The notes: generated by a model not told the origin, from the letters alone. Shown: positions 40,958 through 51,364, numbered from the stretch's first letter. The stretch: 64,000 bases of DNA from an uncultured Dokdonia sp. (GCA_947503305.1 CANNDF010000004.1:186001-250000), one strand, 5' to 3'. Program-made: numbers and translations.

Positions 40958-43828
40958 TTACTGCTTTACCTGTTTGAGATCGATATCATTTCCTTCTTTA
41001 TCTAGTAATACGACTTCATCAAAGCCCATTTTTTCAAACTGTGCATACTGTGTAGCTGCATCTCCTACTACTAGATATGCCATTTTTGACTCGTCCAAAT
41101 ACTTATTTGCAAGAGCTTTATGTTGTTCTAAAGTCATATTGCGCACTACATTTTCTTCATCTTCAATATAGTTTTCTTCTAGACCATATGCACTTCTTTC
41201 TTGTAGCATTCCTAATAAAGAAAATTGTGTTTCAAAACGTCTTGCATTCGATTTAATCAATGCATTTTTAGTGAATTGAAGGTCTTCTTCATTGATACCG
41301 TTTTTATAATTTTTAATTGCATCTCTAAAGATTTCTACAGACTCTCCAGTTGTATTGGTACGTACCGAAGATGAAGCTGTAAAGGTTCCAGGAATTTTAG
41401 TGCCAGAAAACCTAGTACGTGCTCCATAGGTATATCCTTTTTCTTCACGTAAAATCATATTTACATCTCCAGAAAAATTACCCCCTAATTTATAATTCAT
41501 TACTTCAGCAGGGTAAAAGTCTTTATCTGTACGTGGTAATGCTATATATCCTATGTTTATTACAGATTGCTTTGCATTAGGTACATCTACAAAAATTAAT
41601 GATGACTTATCACGGCTATCAGGAATTGTATAGGTAGGGATGGTTACTTCTTTTGCAGCCCATTTGGTTTCTATATCTGTAAGTGCATTCATCACAGCAT
41701 CTTGATTAATTTTACCTACAATATGAAAACGACTTATGGATGGTGAAAAGTTTGCGTCATAAAATGACTTAAGATCATCTATAGTAATCGCTTCTACGCT
41801 TTCTACAGTACCACTTGTTGGGTACGAGAATATATGACCTTCTCCATACAATGCCTTGTTGTATTGGTTACGTGCAATAACATTTGGATTTGCAGCAGAC
41901 CTTTTGATACTATTAATCGTCGCTGTTTTGATACGACCAAATTCTTCTTCATCCCATCGAGGTTCCATAAGAATTTCTTCTACTAGATCCATGGTAGCTG
42001 CAAAGTTACGAGTCAATGTATTTCCTTGAATAGTAATAGACTCGCGGCCTGTAAACATATTGATGCTCGCACCAAGTTTTTGAATTTCCTCTTCCAATTG
42101 TTGAGGTGTTTTTGTTGCGGTACCTTCCATCATGATATCAGTCATAAGGTTTGCAACACCATTTTTATTCTTATCATCTAAGAGGTGTCCTCCTTCAATA
42201 ACCAGATTGAAGTTTACGGTTGGGATTTCGTTCTGTTCTATACCATATACTTTTAATCCATTAGATAACTCTGTGGTCCAACTTGTAGGGATATTTAGTT
42301 TAGGAGCTTCACCTTGAGATGGTTGTGTAGCACGATCTATCAAAGATGGTGTTTTAGCAACTTCTACTTTGGTATCTTCTATAGTTTTTGTCACATTTTC
42401 TGTAATGGCTTCCTCTACTACAGGAGCTTTTTCTGAATTTTCAGCGATGAGCTCTAGCTGTCCTTTAGGCACAAAACTAGTAAGTACAAAAGGCTTGTCT
42501 TTTATGTATGTCTGATATACACGTAGGATATCCTCTTTAGTAACAGCTTTTATATTTTTAATATCCTGTTCTATAAAGCTGGGTTCTCCAGCAAACACAT
42601 TGTATTGTGCTAGTTGGAACGACTTTCCAAGTACACTACTTATACCATTATAAAAATCAGTCTCAAGACTTGCTTTGATACGTTCTACATCTTCTACAGT
42701 AAATCCTTCATTTTCAAATATTGAAAAAGCTTCTTGAATCCCTTTTTCTACATCATCTAGATCTTTTCCTGCATTTGCTGTAACACCTATTCTGAATGCT
42801 CCTGCTAATTGTTGAGAGTTGTTAAATGCAAAATACCTTGATGATAGTTCTTTATCTTTCTCTAAGACTTTATACATAGGAGCTTTCTTACCATCTGATA
42901 ATAATTCTCCTAAGAAATCTAATGCATAAGCGTCATTTGTATATTGCTCTACTGTAGGCCATACCATATTTAATTGTGGTGCTTGCGCAAAGTTATCTTC
43001 ATGGTATAAACGTACTGTCTTATCTAACGTAGTGCGTCTAGGTTGTAATGGAGTCACTTCTTGACGTTTTTTTATTTCTCCAAAATACTTCTCGATCATT
43101 GCTTTTGCTTCATCGGTCTCAAAATCTCCTGCAAGAACTAATGTAGCATTGTTTGGTCCATAATACTTGTCATAAAACTCACGTACATCATCTACAGTCG
43201 CATTTTGTAAGTCTACAAGTTCTCCTATTACTTGCCAGTTGTAGGGATGATCTTCTGGGTAAATATTTTTATCGATTACCCATCGAGTATGTCCATAAGG
43301 ATTATTATCTACGCGTTGACGTTTTTCATTTTGTACAACTTCTTGCTGATTGTCAAAAGCTGGAGCAGTTACTGTATTGATAAAATAACCCATACGATCA
43401 CTTTCCAACCACATGACCATTTCCATAGCGTTTTTAGGAACAATCTCATAATAGATAGTACCATCTTTCCATGTACCTCCATTTAGTGTACCTCCGGCAT
43501 CTTGTATTTTCTTAAAAAACTGATCTTGTCCCACATTTTCAGACTCCTGAAAAAGCATATGTTCAAAAAGATGTGCAAAACCAGTACGGCCCGATTTTTC
43601 TCTATTCGAACCCACTCCGTATTGTACGGCAAGGGATACTATAGGGTCACTTTTATCCTGATGTAAAATGATATCTAGTCCGTTTTCCAGTTCATACTTC
43701 TCATAAGCTACAGAGAAGGAAGCCTCATCCTCTTCTGTAGTTGTAGTGTTACCGTCTGTACATGAAATAATAAAGCTTGAAAGAACAAAACTCATACAAG
43801 CTAGTTGCAAAGATTTTTTTATAGTCAT
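40958..43828 (-). CDS. M16-family zinc peptidase (pitrilysin-like, lipoprotein)
   Basis: A 956-residue protein with two M16 halves. The signal has a lipobox ISC (Cys about 23). The first half carries the inverted zinc motif H86-F-L... HLFEH with H86, E89 and H90, and the later QNEKRQRVDNNPYG with the third ligand Glu. The second half (about 515-945) keeps the fold but not the HxxEH, as in most M16B pairs. It probably degrades peptides in the periplasm. Monocistronic with its own terminator. Confidence 0.9.
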   Translation of the reverse strand: MTIKKSLQLACMSFVLSSFIISCTDGNTTTTEEDEASFSVAYEKYELENGLDIILHQDKSDPIVSLAVQYGVGSNREKSGRTGFAHLFEHMLFQESENVGQDQFFKKIQDAGGTLNGGTWKDGTIYYEIVPKNAMEMVMWLESDRMGYFINTVTAPAFDNQQEVVQNEKRQRVDNNPYGHTRWVIDKNIYPEDHPYNWQVIGELVDLQNATVDDVREFYDKYYGPNNATLVLAGDFETDEAKAMIEKYFGEIKKRQEVTPLQPRRTTLDKTVRLYHEDNFAQAPQLNMVWPTVEQYTNDAYALDFLGELLSDGKKAPMYKVLEKDKELSSRYFAFNNSQQLAGAFRIGVTANAGKDLDDVEKGIQEAFSIFENEGFTVEDVERIKASLETDFYNGISSVLGKSFQLAQYNVFAGEPSFIEQDIKNIKAVTKEDILRVYQTYIKDKPFVLTSFVPKGQLELIAENSEKAPVVEEAITENVTKTIEDTKVEVAKTPSLIDRATQPSQGEAPKLNIPTSWTTELSNGLKVYGIEQNEIPTVNFNLVIEGGHLLDDKNKNGVANLMTDIMMEGTATKTPQQLEEEIQKLGASINMFTGRESITIQGNTLTRNFAATMDLVEEILMEPRWDEEEFGRIKTATINSIKRSAANPNVIARNQYNKALYGEGHIFSYPTSGTVESVEAITIDDLKSFYDANFSPSISRFHIVGKINQDAVMNALTDIETKWAAKEVTIPTYTIPDSRDKSSLIFVDVPNAKQSVINIGYIALPRTDKDFYPAEVMNYKLGGNFSGDVNMILREEKGYTYGARTRFSGTKIPGTFTASSSVRTNTTGESVEIFRDAIKNYKNGINEEDLQFTKNALIKSNARRFETQFSLLGMLQERSAYGLEENYIEDEENVVRNMTLEQHKALANKYLDESKMAYLVVGDAATQYAQFEKMGFDEVVLLDKEGNDIDLKQVKQ

Positions 43829-43960
43829 TATTGTAGTTTTTGATGTAGGCTACAATATACAATGGGTTTGGTAAGATAATCCCTAAGAGAATGTTAAAGA
43901 AAAACGATGGCTTTACCATCAATACTAGTTTGCTTAAATTCTTTTTTTTACCTTAGTGAT

Positions 43961-44830
43961 ATGGGGTATTGGTGGACTATAGTTATTGTTATTGTTTCTA
44001 TTTATTTGATAGTAAGTATTTTACTTTTCTATTTGCAAGATTATTTTCTTTTTAAGCCAGAAAAATTACCATCCGATTTTCAATTTTTTTATGATAATCA
44101 AGTAGTAGATGAATATAATATAGAAACACGTGATGGCGCAATACTTAATGGATTGCACTTTAAAATTAAAAAACCAAAAGGAGTTGTTCTTTATTTAAAA
44201 GGCAATTCAAAGAGTATAAAAGGATGGGGTAAATTTGCAGTAGACTTTACGCGTAATGGCTATGATGTGGTGATGATGGACTATCGCGGTTTTGGAAAAA
44301 GCACTGGAAGACGTAATCAAAAAGCCCTTAAAAGAGACCTTCAGGTAGTTTACAATAAGCTTAAAGAACATGTAGATGAAAAGTATATCATTTTATACGG
44401 ACGAAGCTTAGGTTCGGGACTGGCAACAAAGATTGCTTCTGTCAATAATCCAAGAATGTTAATACTAGACGCACCCTATTATAGCCTTACTAAAGTAACA
44501 AGTCGATACATGCCGTTTATGCCACTATCATGGCTTATCAAATACCCGTTACCTACCTATAAATGGATGAAATATGTGCAATGTCCCATTCATATTATAC
44601 ATGGCACCGACGATAAACTTATCCCTTATAAAACCAGTGTCAAGCTATCTAAAATCAAACCAAAACTTACGAAGTTGTATACCGTAATTGGTGGGGGTCA
44701 TAAAAACCTTAATAACTTTGAGAGTTACCATAAAATGCTGACAGAAATTTTAAACTCCAGACCTAAAGATGTAGATTTGGATGGCACAAGTTTTAAGGTA
44801 ATTCATAATTCACGACGTAAGAATGCGTAA
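43961..44830 (+). CDS. membrane-anchored alpha/beta hydrolase (first of a tandem pair)
   Basis: The start was placed at ATG 43961 (MGYWWTIVIVIVSIYLIVSI), which gives the same short anchor as the paralogue; an ATG at 43907 would add 18 residues. After the anchor comes an alpha/beta hydrolase (FrsA/BAAT-like) with VVMMDYRGFGKSTG, nucleophile Ser in ILYGRSLGSG, Asp in HGTDDKL and His in GGGHKNL. It overlaps the next gene by 8 bases, so the two are coupled. The substrate is unknown. Confidence 0.82.
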   Translation: MGYWWTIVIVIVSIYLIVSILLFYLQDYFLFKPEKLPSDFQFFYDNQVVDEYNIETRDGAILNGLHFKIKKPKGVVLYLKGNSKSIKGWGKFAVDFTRNGYDVVMMDYRGFGKSTGRRNQKALKRDLQVVYNKLKEHVDEKYIILYGRSLGSGLATKIASVNNPRMLILDAPYYSLTKVTSRYMPFMPLSWLIKYPLPTYKWMKYVQCPIHIIHGTDDKLIPYKTSVKLSKIKPKLTKLYTVIGGGHKNLNNFESYHKMLTEILNSRPKDVDLDGTSFKVIHNSRRKNA

Positions 44831-45635
44831 GTTAAAAAGAGCAGGAATCCTCCTTTTTATTATGGGAAATTTATATGGTATTTTATGTGGAGGGCTCTAT
44901 TTTTTTCAAGAAAATTTATTGTTTTTACCCAGTATCCTTCCACAGGAGTACACCTATACCTTTTCTCATGATTATGAAGAAATATATCTAGATCAAGAAG
45001 ATGGAGCACGCCTTAATGGCCTTTACTTTAAGGTGGCTAACCCTAAAGGGACGATTCTTTATTTTCATGGGAATGCAGGAGATCTCCAACGATGGGGAGA
45101 GATCACTTCTTTTTTTGTAGCAAAAGACTACAATGTAATTGTAATGGACTATCGCGGGTATGGGAAGAGTACGGGGCAGCGCTCAGAAAAGATGCTGTAT
45201 GCCGATAGTGATTTGTGGTACGCTTTCGCGAAAGCAAACACCCCCGAATCCCAATTAATCGTGTACGGCCGTAGTTTAGGAACTACTTTTGCAACCTATG
45301 TGGCTAGCCGAAATAATCCCCAAAATCTAGTATTAGAAACTCCCTTTTATAGTATAGAGCATGAGGCCAAATCGCGTTTTCCTATACTACCCGTAAAAAA
45401 ACTATTAAAGTTTAAAATGCCTACATATACTTTTATAAATGAAGTAAAAGCCCCTATTACATTCTTTCATGGTACCGATGATGATGTTGTAAATTATGAC
45501 CATGGGCAACGATTGTTTACAACACTCACTACAAATCAAAAAGAATTTATAACCATTCCCGATGGCGGGCATAATAATCTTGTGATTTTTCCTGAATATC
45601 TAGATAGCATAGACAGTGTTTTAGAAAAACGTTAA
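44823..45635 (+). CDS. membrane-anchored alpha/beta hydrolase (second of a tandem pair)
   Basis: A 270-residue paralogue of the preceding gene with the same order: N-terminal anchor (about 8-28), LYFHGNAGDLQRWGE oxyanion region, VIVMDYRGYGKSTG, Ser in LIVYGRSLGTTFA, Asp in HGTDDDVV and His in DGGHNNLV. A tandem duplication is clear from the shared spacing of motifs. A palindrome copy is read as WYAFAKA in an insert between the third strand and the nucleophile. Homologous animal ABHD12/13-like enzymes are lipid hydrolases, but activity here is open. Confidence 0.85.
   Translation: MRKLKRAGILLFIMGNLYGILCGGLYFFQENLLFLPSILPQEYTYTFSHDYEEIYLDQEDGARLNGLYFKVANPKGTILYFHGNAGDLQRWGEITSFFVAKDYNVIVMDYRGYGKSTGQRSEKMLYADSDLWYAFAKANTPESQLIVYGRSLGTTFATYVASRNNPQNLVLETPFYSIEHEAKSRFPILPVKKLLKFKMPTYTFINEVKAPITFFHGTDDDVVNYDHGQRLFTTLTTNQKEFITIPDGGHNNLVIFPEYLDSIDSVLEKR
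45222..45235. repeat. dispersed 14-bp palindrome, copy 6 (coding)
   Basis: Exact copy inside the second hydrolase gene, read as Ala-Phe-Ala-Lys-Ala. Confidence 0.9.
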
Positions 45636-45692
45636 AGTCTGTAACAAATGCAGTATACATACTTCTAAAAGAGTAGTTGTGTAATAGTACTT

Positions 45693-47087
45693 ATGAAATT
45701 TAAAAAAGAACTTAAGCCTTTATTAGGGATCTATGGAGGTGTCTGGATACTCATTCTGGTTTTATATGCTATTGCTATTGTACGCATAGATGTGAGTTTT
45801 TCAGAAGCCCTAGATCAACTAGGCCGTATGATCGCTAACTATCGCTTTCATATAGCATTCCACCTTCTTTTTTTAGTACTATATGTAGTATTCATTTGTA
45901 TACGATATGCTGTACGGGGCTATAGATATGGGAAATGGAAAATAGCTATAAAACGATTAAGTTTCTCATTGATACTACCCGTGCTCATCATATTTGGAAT
46001 AATAAAAGGGATTATGGCAATAAACAATACAGAAGTATATGTTTATGACTGGAATTATTATATAGAAAATAATACAGAAATTGCTACTAACAGATATGAT
46101 ACAGATGGAAAGCATCGCGGGATGAGTGTTTTCTGGTCCTATGATGATACAACCAACTATAAAGATGCGACCAAAGCTATAATAAAAGATAATATAGAAT
46201 GGTCTACAGTCATTCCATTTTTGTATCAAGAGGATGAACAAACAAATCGATTACAAGGCGATGTCTTAGAAGGCCGTTGGTCTCGAAGAGATTCTTCAGT
46301 AATGAGACAGATCAAACGGTTACAAGAACGAGGCATACGAGTACACTTAAAACCACATGTATGGTTAGGAGAGGGATGGCGATCTAACATCCACCTTTCT
46401 AAAGAAGATTGGACAACATGGTTTGAAGTATATCAACAGAAGATGGTACAATATGCAAGAATTGCAGAAACGATGAATGTCCAGTTATTTTGTATAGGAA
46501 CCGAATTACGCACGGTTATTGATAATAAACCAGAAGCTTGGAATACACTAATACAAGAAGTGAAGAAGGTATATACTGGAAAACTCACCTATGCTTTGAA
46601 TTGGGATGATCCCATAGAAAAAATTCCTTTTTGGGATCAAATGGATTATATAGGAGTGCAAGCTTATTTCCCACTTACAGATACTCCAAAACCTGAACTG
46701 GAAGATATAAAGCAAGGATGGGACTCGCATATGACAATGCTACAAAATGCTTCAGAAGCCTATCAAAAACCTATATTATTTACAGAAGTAGGATACCGTA
46801 GTGATACATCAGCAACGATTGCACCCTGGGAATGGGGAGCAATAACAGGTATTTTAAGTAAAAAAAAGTCTCATAAAACCCAACAATTAGCCTACGAAGC
46901 AATGTTTCAGAAATTATGGGATAAGCCTTGGTTTGCGGGATGTTACATCTGGCAATGGCATACTGGAACCACAGCAGAAAGTGCAAAAGATGATGTCGAT
47001 TTTACACCACGTTTTAAACCTGCCGAAAATACAATAGCCCGATGGTATGGTCAAGATGGCGCCGTTACAATAAAGACCACAAATTAA
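45693..47087 (+). CDS. GH113-like glycoside hydrolase with three N-terminal membrane helices
   Basis: A 464-residue protein. Three hydrophobic segments (about 11-31, 52-74, 89-111) anchor a TIM-barrel domain (about 130-455). RGMSVFWSYDD, HLKPHVWLGEGWR and FCIGTELRTV with acid/base E271, DYIGVQAYFPL, and FTEVGYRS with nucleophile E365 correspond to the GH113 (beta-mannanase-like) pattern. With the membrane anchor it may act on surface or periplasmic glycans. It follows the hydrolase pair at 57 bp. Confidence 0.8.
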   Translation: MKFKKELKPLLGIYGGVWILILVLYAIAIVRIDVSFSEALDQLGRMIANYRFHIAFHLLFLVLYVVFICIRYAVRGYRYGKWKIAIKRLSFSLILPVLIIFGIIKGIMAINNTEVYVYDWNYYIENNTEIATNRYDTDGKHRGMSVFWSYDDTTNYKDATKAIIKDNIEWSTVIPFLYQEDEQTNRLQGDVLEGRWSRRDSSVMRQIKRLQERGIRVHLKPHVWLGEGWRSNIHLSKEDWTTWFEVYQQKMVQYARIAETMNVQLFCIGTELRTVIDNKPEAWNTLIQEVKKVYTGKLTYALNWDDPIEKIPFWDQMDYIGVQAYFPLTDTPKPELEDIKQGWDSHMTMLQNASEAYQKPILFTEVGYRSDTSATIAPWEWGAITGILSKKKSHKTQQLAYEAMFQKLWDKPWFAGCYIWQWHTGTTAESAKDDVDFTPRFKPAENTIARWYGQDGAVTIKTTN

Positions 47088-47112
47088 TGATGGAAGTTTA
47101 TATCTTCCACTG

Positions 47113-47120
47113 TATCTTTG
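47113..47120 (+). promoter_or_regulatory. -7 element of the ychF promoter
   Basis: TATCTTTG matches TAnnTTTG; 62 bases before the ychF ATG, with a palindrome copy in the untranslated leader. No good -33 TTG. Confidence 0.5.
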
Positions 47121-47149
47121 CACGCTGAAAAGGGGAGTGGTGGTAGACC

Positions 47150-47163
47150 GCTTTCGCGAAAGC
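47150..47163. repeat. dispersed 14-bp palindrome, copy 7 (ychF leader)
   Basis: Exact copy in the predicted 5' untranslated region of ychF. Confidence 0.9.
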
Positions 47164-47182
47164 ATAATACAAACATATCATT

Positions 47183-48277
47183 ATGAAAGCAGGAATTGTA
47201 GGACTTCCTAATGTAGGGAAATCAACATTGTTTAATTGTTTATCCAATGCCAAAGCACAAAGTGCCAATTTCCCATTCTGTACCATCGAACCTAATGTAG
47301 GGGTGGTCAATGTTCCAGATCTAAGATTGGAAAAGTTAGAAGAATTGGTAAATCCAGAACGTGTTATACCCGCTACAGTAGAGATCGTAGACATCGCAGG
47401 ACTTGTAAAAGGAGCTAGTAAAGGAGAAGGATTAGGAAATCAATTTTTAGGAAATATCCGAGAGACAGATGCTATTTTGCATGTACTAAGATGTTTTGAT
47501 AATGATAATATTGTTCATGTAGATGGTAGTGTAGATCCGATACGTGATAAAGAAACTATCGATATCGAATTGCAATTAAAAGACCTGGAAACCGCAGAAA
47601 AAAAGCTGGATAAAGTAAAACGTGCAGCCAAAACCGGTAACAAAGAAGCACAGGCAGAAGAAGCTATATTACTACAAATCAAAGAAGGATTAGAATCAGG
47701 AATATCTGTACGTGCAATTACAATAGATGAAGACGCACGATCTGAATATGTAAAACCATTGCAGTTTATTACAGATAAACCAGTGATGTATGTATGTAAT
47801 GTAGATGAGAATAGCGCAGTTTCTGGAAATGCATATGTAGAACAAGTGAGAGAAGCTGTAAAAGATGAACATGCAGAAGTACTAGTACTAGCAGTAGGTA
47901 CAGAGGCCGATATTGCTGAACTGGATGATTATGAAGAACGGCAGATGTTTCTTGCAGATATAGGGCTTGATGAGCCTGGAAGTGCAAAACTGATACGTAG
48001 TGCCTATAAACTTTTAAACCAGCAAACGTATTTTACTGCGGGAGTTAAGGAAGTACGTGCATGGACTGTAAACATAGGAGCAACAGCCCCACAAGCGGCA
48101 GGCGTTATACATACTGATTTTGAAAAAGGATTTATCCGAGCTGAGGTAATTAAGTATGACGATTTTGTTACCTATGGTAGTGAATCTAAAGTACGTGAAG
48201 CTGGAAAGTTAGGCGTAGAAGGAAAAGCATATATTGTCAAAGATGGCGATGTGATGCATTTCTTGTTTAATGTATAA
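47183..48277 (+). CDS. ychF: ribosome-associated ATPase YchF
   Basis: A 364-residue Obg-related P-loop protein. [12 protein letters not shown] (about 6-17) is the G1 motif, [12 protein letters not shown] follows, [20 protein letters not shown] is the G3 region, and a TGS domain closes the C-terminus (about 280-364, [15 protein letters not shown]... [13 protein letters not shown]). YchF binds ATP more than GTP and acts on the ribosome and in oxidative-stress control. The ORF ends before a 42-bp perfect palindrome. Confidence 0.97.
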   Translation: MKAGIVGLPNVGKSTLFNCLSNAKAQSANFPFCTIEPNVGVVNVPDLRLEKLEELVNPERVIPATVEIVDIAGLVKGASKGEGLGNQFLGNIRETDAILHVLRCFDNDNIVHVDGSVDPIRDKETIDIELQLKDLETAEKKLDKVKRAAKTGNKEAQAEEAILLQIKEGLESGISVRAITIDEDARSEYVKPLQFITDKPVMYVCNVDENSAVSGNAYVEQVREAVKDEHAEVLVLAVGTEADIAELDDYEERQMFLADIGLDEPGSAKLIRSAYKLLNQQTYFTAGVKEVRAWTVNIGATAPQAAGVIHTDFEKGFIRAEVIKYDDFVTYGSESKVREAGKLGVEGKAYIVKDGDVMHFLFNV

Positions 48278-48312
48278 ATTAAGTAATACCTAAAATACTA
48301 GGTAGATGTATT

Positions 48313-48354
48313 CTAAAAATCCCGTATAGAACGCGTTCTATACGGGATTTTTAG
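48313..48354. terminator. 42-bp perfect palindrome, bidirectional terminator
   Basis: CTAAAAATCCCGTATAGAAC and its reverse complement meet at a central GC with no unpaired loop. T-runs at both ends. It serves ychF and the convergent SnoaL-like gene. Confidence 0.92.
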
Positions 48355-48371
48355 TCTTTATATATGATAGC

Positions 48372-48731
48372 TTATTGCTCGTTGTTGTAGTAAAAACGTT
48401 CATGTACAATCTGATCACCTTTCCATTGTTGTACAGCTACCTGCTCCATAAGGGCACGATGTCCATTTGTAAAGGTAATATCCATAGCAGCTTCTATAAA
48501 TGAAGTTCCTGCAGCCTCGTCAGATCCTACGTTTTTGATCTCTAATGAATGAAATTCTTGAATACTATTAAGGAACTGCTCCTCATAAGCACGATTCTCT
48601 GCTTTCCCTTTACGAGTACCTCTAGGTTCTGTCATAACGACGTCTTCTGCATAGTACTTATCAAAGGCTTCTAATAAATTTCCTTGTTGTAATTGTGTGT
48701 AAATGTCTGTTGCTTTTTCTTTATAAGTCAT
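48372..48731 (-). CDS. SnoaL-like (NTF2-fold) protein
   Basis: A 119-residue protein with the NTF2-like pattern: an N-terminal helix (YKEKATDIYTQLQQGNLLEAF), DKYYAEDVVMTEP, a Gly/Arg-rich turn (RGTRKGKAE) and the C-terminal sheet ending RFYYNN. No signal peptide. These small proteins often act as polyketide cyclase-like or unknown scavenger proteins; a specific role is not visible. Confidence 0.75.
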   Translation of the reverse strand: MTYKEKATDIYTQLQQGNLLEAFDKYYAEDVVMTEPRGTRKGKAENRAYEEQFLNSIQEFHSLEIKNVGSDEAAGTSFIEAAMDITFTNGHRALMEQVAVQQWKGDQIVHERFYYNNEQ

Positions 48732-48974
48732 GATTTCTAATTTTTAGTTATACAAATATACACACTATTTCCTATACAACTATTGTATATACAAATGTTA
48801 ACATAAATTTAACATTTTAGAATTTTTAAAAGTAGAGGTGTAGTACTTTCTATATTTTATAGAAGACACTATATTTTTTGATTTTTGATATGTTATATGA
48901 GTTCTATTATATATATGATGTTAGATATTTTAAAAAATAATAACTTTAGGTAACTAATTATAAAAAACAAACCA

Positions 48975-49619
48975 ATGAATAAATTAATAGGTGTAGTACT
49001 TATATTGCTTTTTATACATCTTAATAGTAACGCACAAGAACCACATCGTTTTGATGAGGAAATTAAAAAGATTACTGAATTACCAATTTCAAGTAAAGAA
49101 GATCTAACAATCTTTACAGGAAGCTCTAGTATTCGTTTTTGGAAGGATCTAGCAGATGATTGTGATGGGATGCAAGTTGTAAATACTGGATTTGGCGGAT
49201 CTCATATGTCCGATTTATTGTATTTTTTAGACCAAACAGTTTTAAGATTTCAGCCTTCTAAAGTTTATATATATGAAGGTGATAATGATATTGCTTCAGA
49301 AAAAGAACCTGCAGCAATTATTAAGACTGCAAAGGAAATTACGGCTCAAATACTAGCATTTAATCCTACTACAAAGATTTATTTTATAAGCACTAAACCT
49401 AGTCCGTCTCGATGGATGTATAAAGGACAGTATGAAGCATTTAATTCTTTATTGATGGATTATTGTAATAGTCACGATCAGCTTTTCTATATCGATATTT
49501 GGAACCCTATGCTTGCTAAAAATGGACGAGTAAAACCACATATCTTTATTTCTGATAGTCTACATATGAATCGAGATGGTTATTTGTTATGGAAAGATAT
49601 CATCTGTAAATCTTCATAA
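48975..49619 (+). CDS. exported SGNH/GDSL hydrolase
   Basis: A 214-residue protein with signal peptide (about 1-20). Block I is FTGSSSIRFW (nucleophile probably S51), block II NTGFGGSHMSD with Gly, block III EGDNDIA with Asn (about 108), and block V DSLHMN with Asp and His (about 194-198). Members are lipases or carbohydrate esterases. A serine hydrolase gene follows at about 110 bp. Confidence 0.83.
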   Translation: MNKLIGVVLILLFIHLNSNAQEPHRFDEEIKKITELPISSKEDLTIFTGSSSIRFWKDLADDCDGMQVVNTGFGGSHMSDLLYFLDQTVLRFQPSKVYIYEGDNDIASEKEPAAIIKTAKEITAQILAFNPTTKIYFISTKPSPSRWMYKGQYEAFNSLLMDYCNSHDQLFYIDIWNPMLAKNGRVKPHIFISDSLHMNRDGYLLWKDIICKSS

Positions 49620-49727
49620 AAATATCAAAGTAATATACATAGCGACTTTTAATAATTATGTACTTCATAATGTAACCATTTTTTAAATAGAATGTCTATA
49701 TGATAAACGGTATCTAATCAACCTATT

Positions 49728-51167
49728 ATGAAAACCTTCTTTTATACCCTCATTAGTATATGTATCCTTGCTAGTTGTACTTCTTCTTCTCCTAAAGATG
49801 AAAAATCTTTGGAAGAACGAATCTCTAGAATTGAAAATGGTCTTGAATTAAACCTACAGATTTATAAAAATGATAGTGTACAAGTACGCACGTATACTAT
49901 AGAAGAGCGAATGAAACATTTTGGAATCGCTGGTGTAAGTGTTGCTGTGATGCGCAATGGAGAAGTCGAATGGGCTAAGGGTTATGGAATGGCCGACAGT
50001 ATAACAAACCGAAAAGTCACTACAGAAACGCTATTTCAGGCAGGTTCCATCAGCAAACCAGTAGCTGCTACCAGAGCATTACAATTAGTAGAAGATGGTA
50101 TGATGGATTTGGATACAGATGTCAATACATATTTAACCAGTTGGAAGCTACCTGATAATGAATTTACTGAAACAGAAAAAGTAACTACCCGGAGGATACT
50201 GGATCACTCTTCTGGACTTACTGTTTGGGGTTTTCCTGGATATACTAGAGGAGATACAGTACCTAGTGTTCCTGAAATTTTAGATGGTAAAGGAAATACA
50301 GACTCTGTGCGTGTGTATAAAAAACCAGGAGAGAGTTGGAGATATTCTGGTGGAGGATATACCATTATGCAGTTGATGATTACAGATTTAGATCAAAAAG
50401 GGTTTCCGGAAATAATGCAAGAACATGTATTAAATCCACTAGGAATGCATTCCAGTACTTATATAAATCCATTACCTGAAAAATACCATTCGCTAGCTGC
50501 CACAGGATATCATTCTGATGGGAGGGAAGTAGAAGGTAAATGGAATATCTATCCTGAGATGGCTGCTGCAGGGTTATGGACAACCCCTTCTCAGTTAGTA
50601 AAATGGGCCAATGAGATGCAATATATTTCACAAACACAAACTGATGGATTGCTTAAAAAAGAAACTGTAAATGAAATGTTTACCCTTAGTACACAGGATT
50701 ATGGATTGGGTATTACAGTAGGGGATCATACTTTTGGACATGGAGGTGCTGATGAAGGATTTCGTGCTTCACTCATTGGATGGAAAGAGCACCCTATATC
50801 TGTAGCCATTATGGTAAATTCTAATAACGGGACTATTATGAGAGAAATCATGCTCAGTATTACCAAAGAATACGATCTTCCTGGAATAGAACCTCGCACC
50901 CGAATCATTCGCAAACAATCACGAGAACAGCTAGAGCGATTTGAGGGGACCTATAATTTTCCTGAGTATGGTGATTCTCATATCCGTGTAAAGAATAATG
51001 AATTAGAGTTTACGGGTGGTGTTTTTACGAATCCAATTTTCTTATTGCCAGAAACAGATAGTATTTTCTTTAATAAAAATTCTGGGACGTATTATGAGTT
51101 TCAATTTGCAAATGATACAATTACTGGGGTACAATTTTCAACCTTAAAAGGTAAAAGGATTAAATAA
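49728..51167 (+). CDS. serine hydrolase lipoprotein, beta-lactamase class C fold
   Basis: A 479-residue lipoprotein (lipobox LASC, Cys 17) with a coiled helix (about 28-43) before the domain. S107-x-x-K110 (GSISKPVA), the YSGGGY motif in the second box (Ser replacing the usual Asn region) and a HGGADEGF third box show the class-C penicillin-binding fold. The C-terminal part (about 400-479) is a lipocalin-like beta domain. It differs from the other class-C hydrolase in the island (33622-34749) in length and domains. Confidence 0.82.
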   Translation: MKTFFYTLISICILASCTSSSPKDEKSLEERISRIENGLELNLQIYKNDSVQVRTYTIEERMKHFGIAGVSVAVMRNGEVEWAKGYGMADSITNRKVTTETLFQAGSISKPVAATRALQLVEDGMMDLDTDVNTYLTSWKLPDNEFTETEKVTTRRILDHSSGLTVWGFPGYTRGDTVPSVPEILDGKGNTDSVRVYKKPGESWRYSGGGYTIMQLMITDLDQKGFPEIMQEHVLNPLGMHSSTYINPLPEKYHSLAATGYHSDGREVEGKWNIYPEMAAAGLWTTPSQLVKWANEMQYISQTQTDGLLKKETVNEMFTLSTQDYGLGITVGDHTFGHGGADEGFRASLIGWKEHPISVAIMVNSNNGTIMREIMLSITKEYDLPGIEPRTRIIRKQSREQLERFEGTYNFPEYGDSHIRVKNNELEFTGGVFTNPIFLLPETDSIFFNKNSGTYYEFQFANDTITGVQFSTLKGKRIK

Positions 51168-51229
51168 ATACTGAATCAGGTACACATCTTGTATCAAAGT
51201 GCCCCTATATTTTATTTTTTTTAAATAGT

Positions 51230-51274
51230 AATACCAAAAAGGATTACGTTTTTTGACGTCTCTTTTTTGGTATT
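51230..51274. terminator. terminator after the serine hydrolase gene
   Basis: Arms AATACCAAAAA (51230-51240) and TTTTTGGTATT (51264-51274) with a 23-base loop. Confidence 0.65.
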
Positions 51275-51364
51275 CCATTTTTCTTTTATCTCTTACTTAC
51301 ACTACTGTTTTCCTTTGTTTTCCCTTTTTAATTTGATCTTTTTTTAATTCAGTTTTTGACTAAA

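Noticed and set aside
47113-47182. A riboswitch in the ychF leader
   Set aside because: The leader is short and shows only the dispersed palindrome, not a known aptamer.
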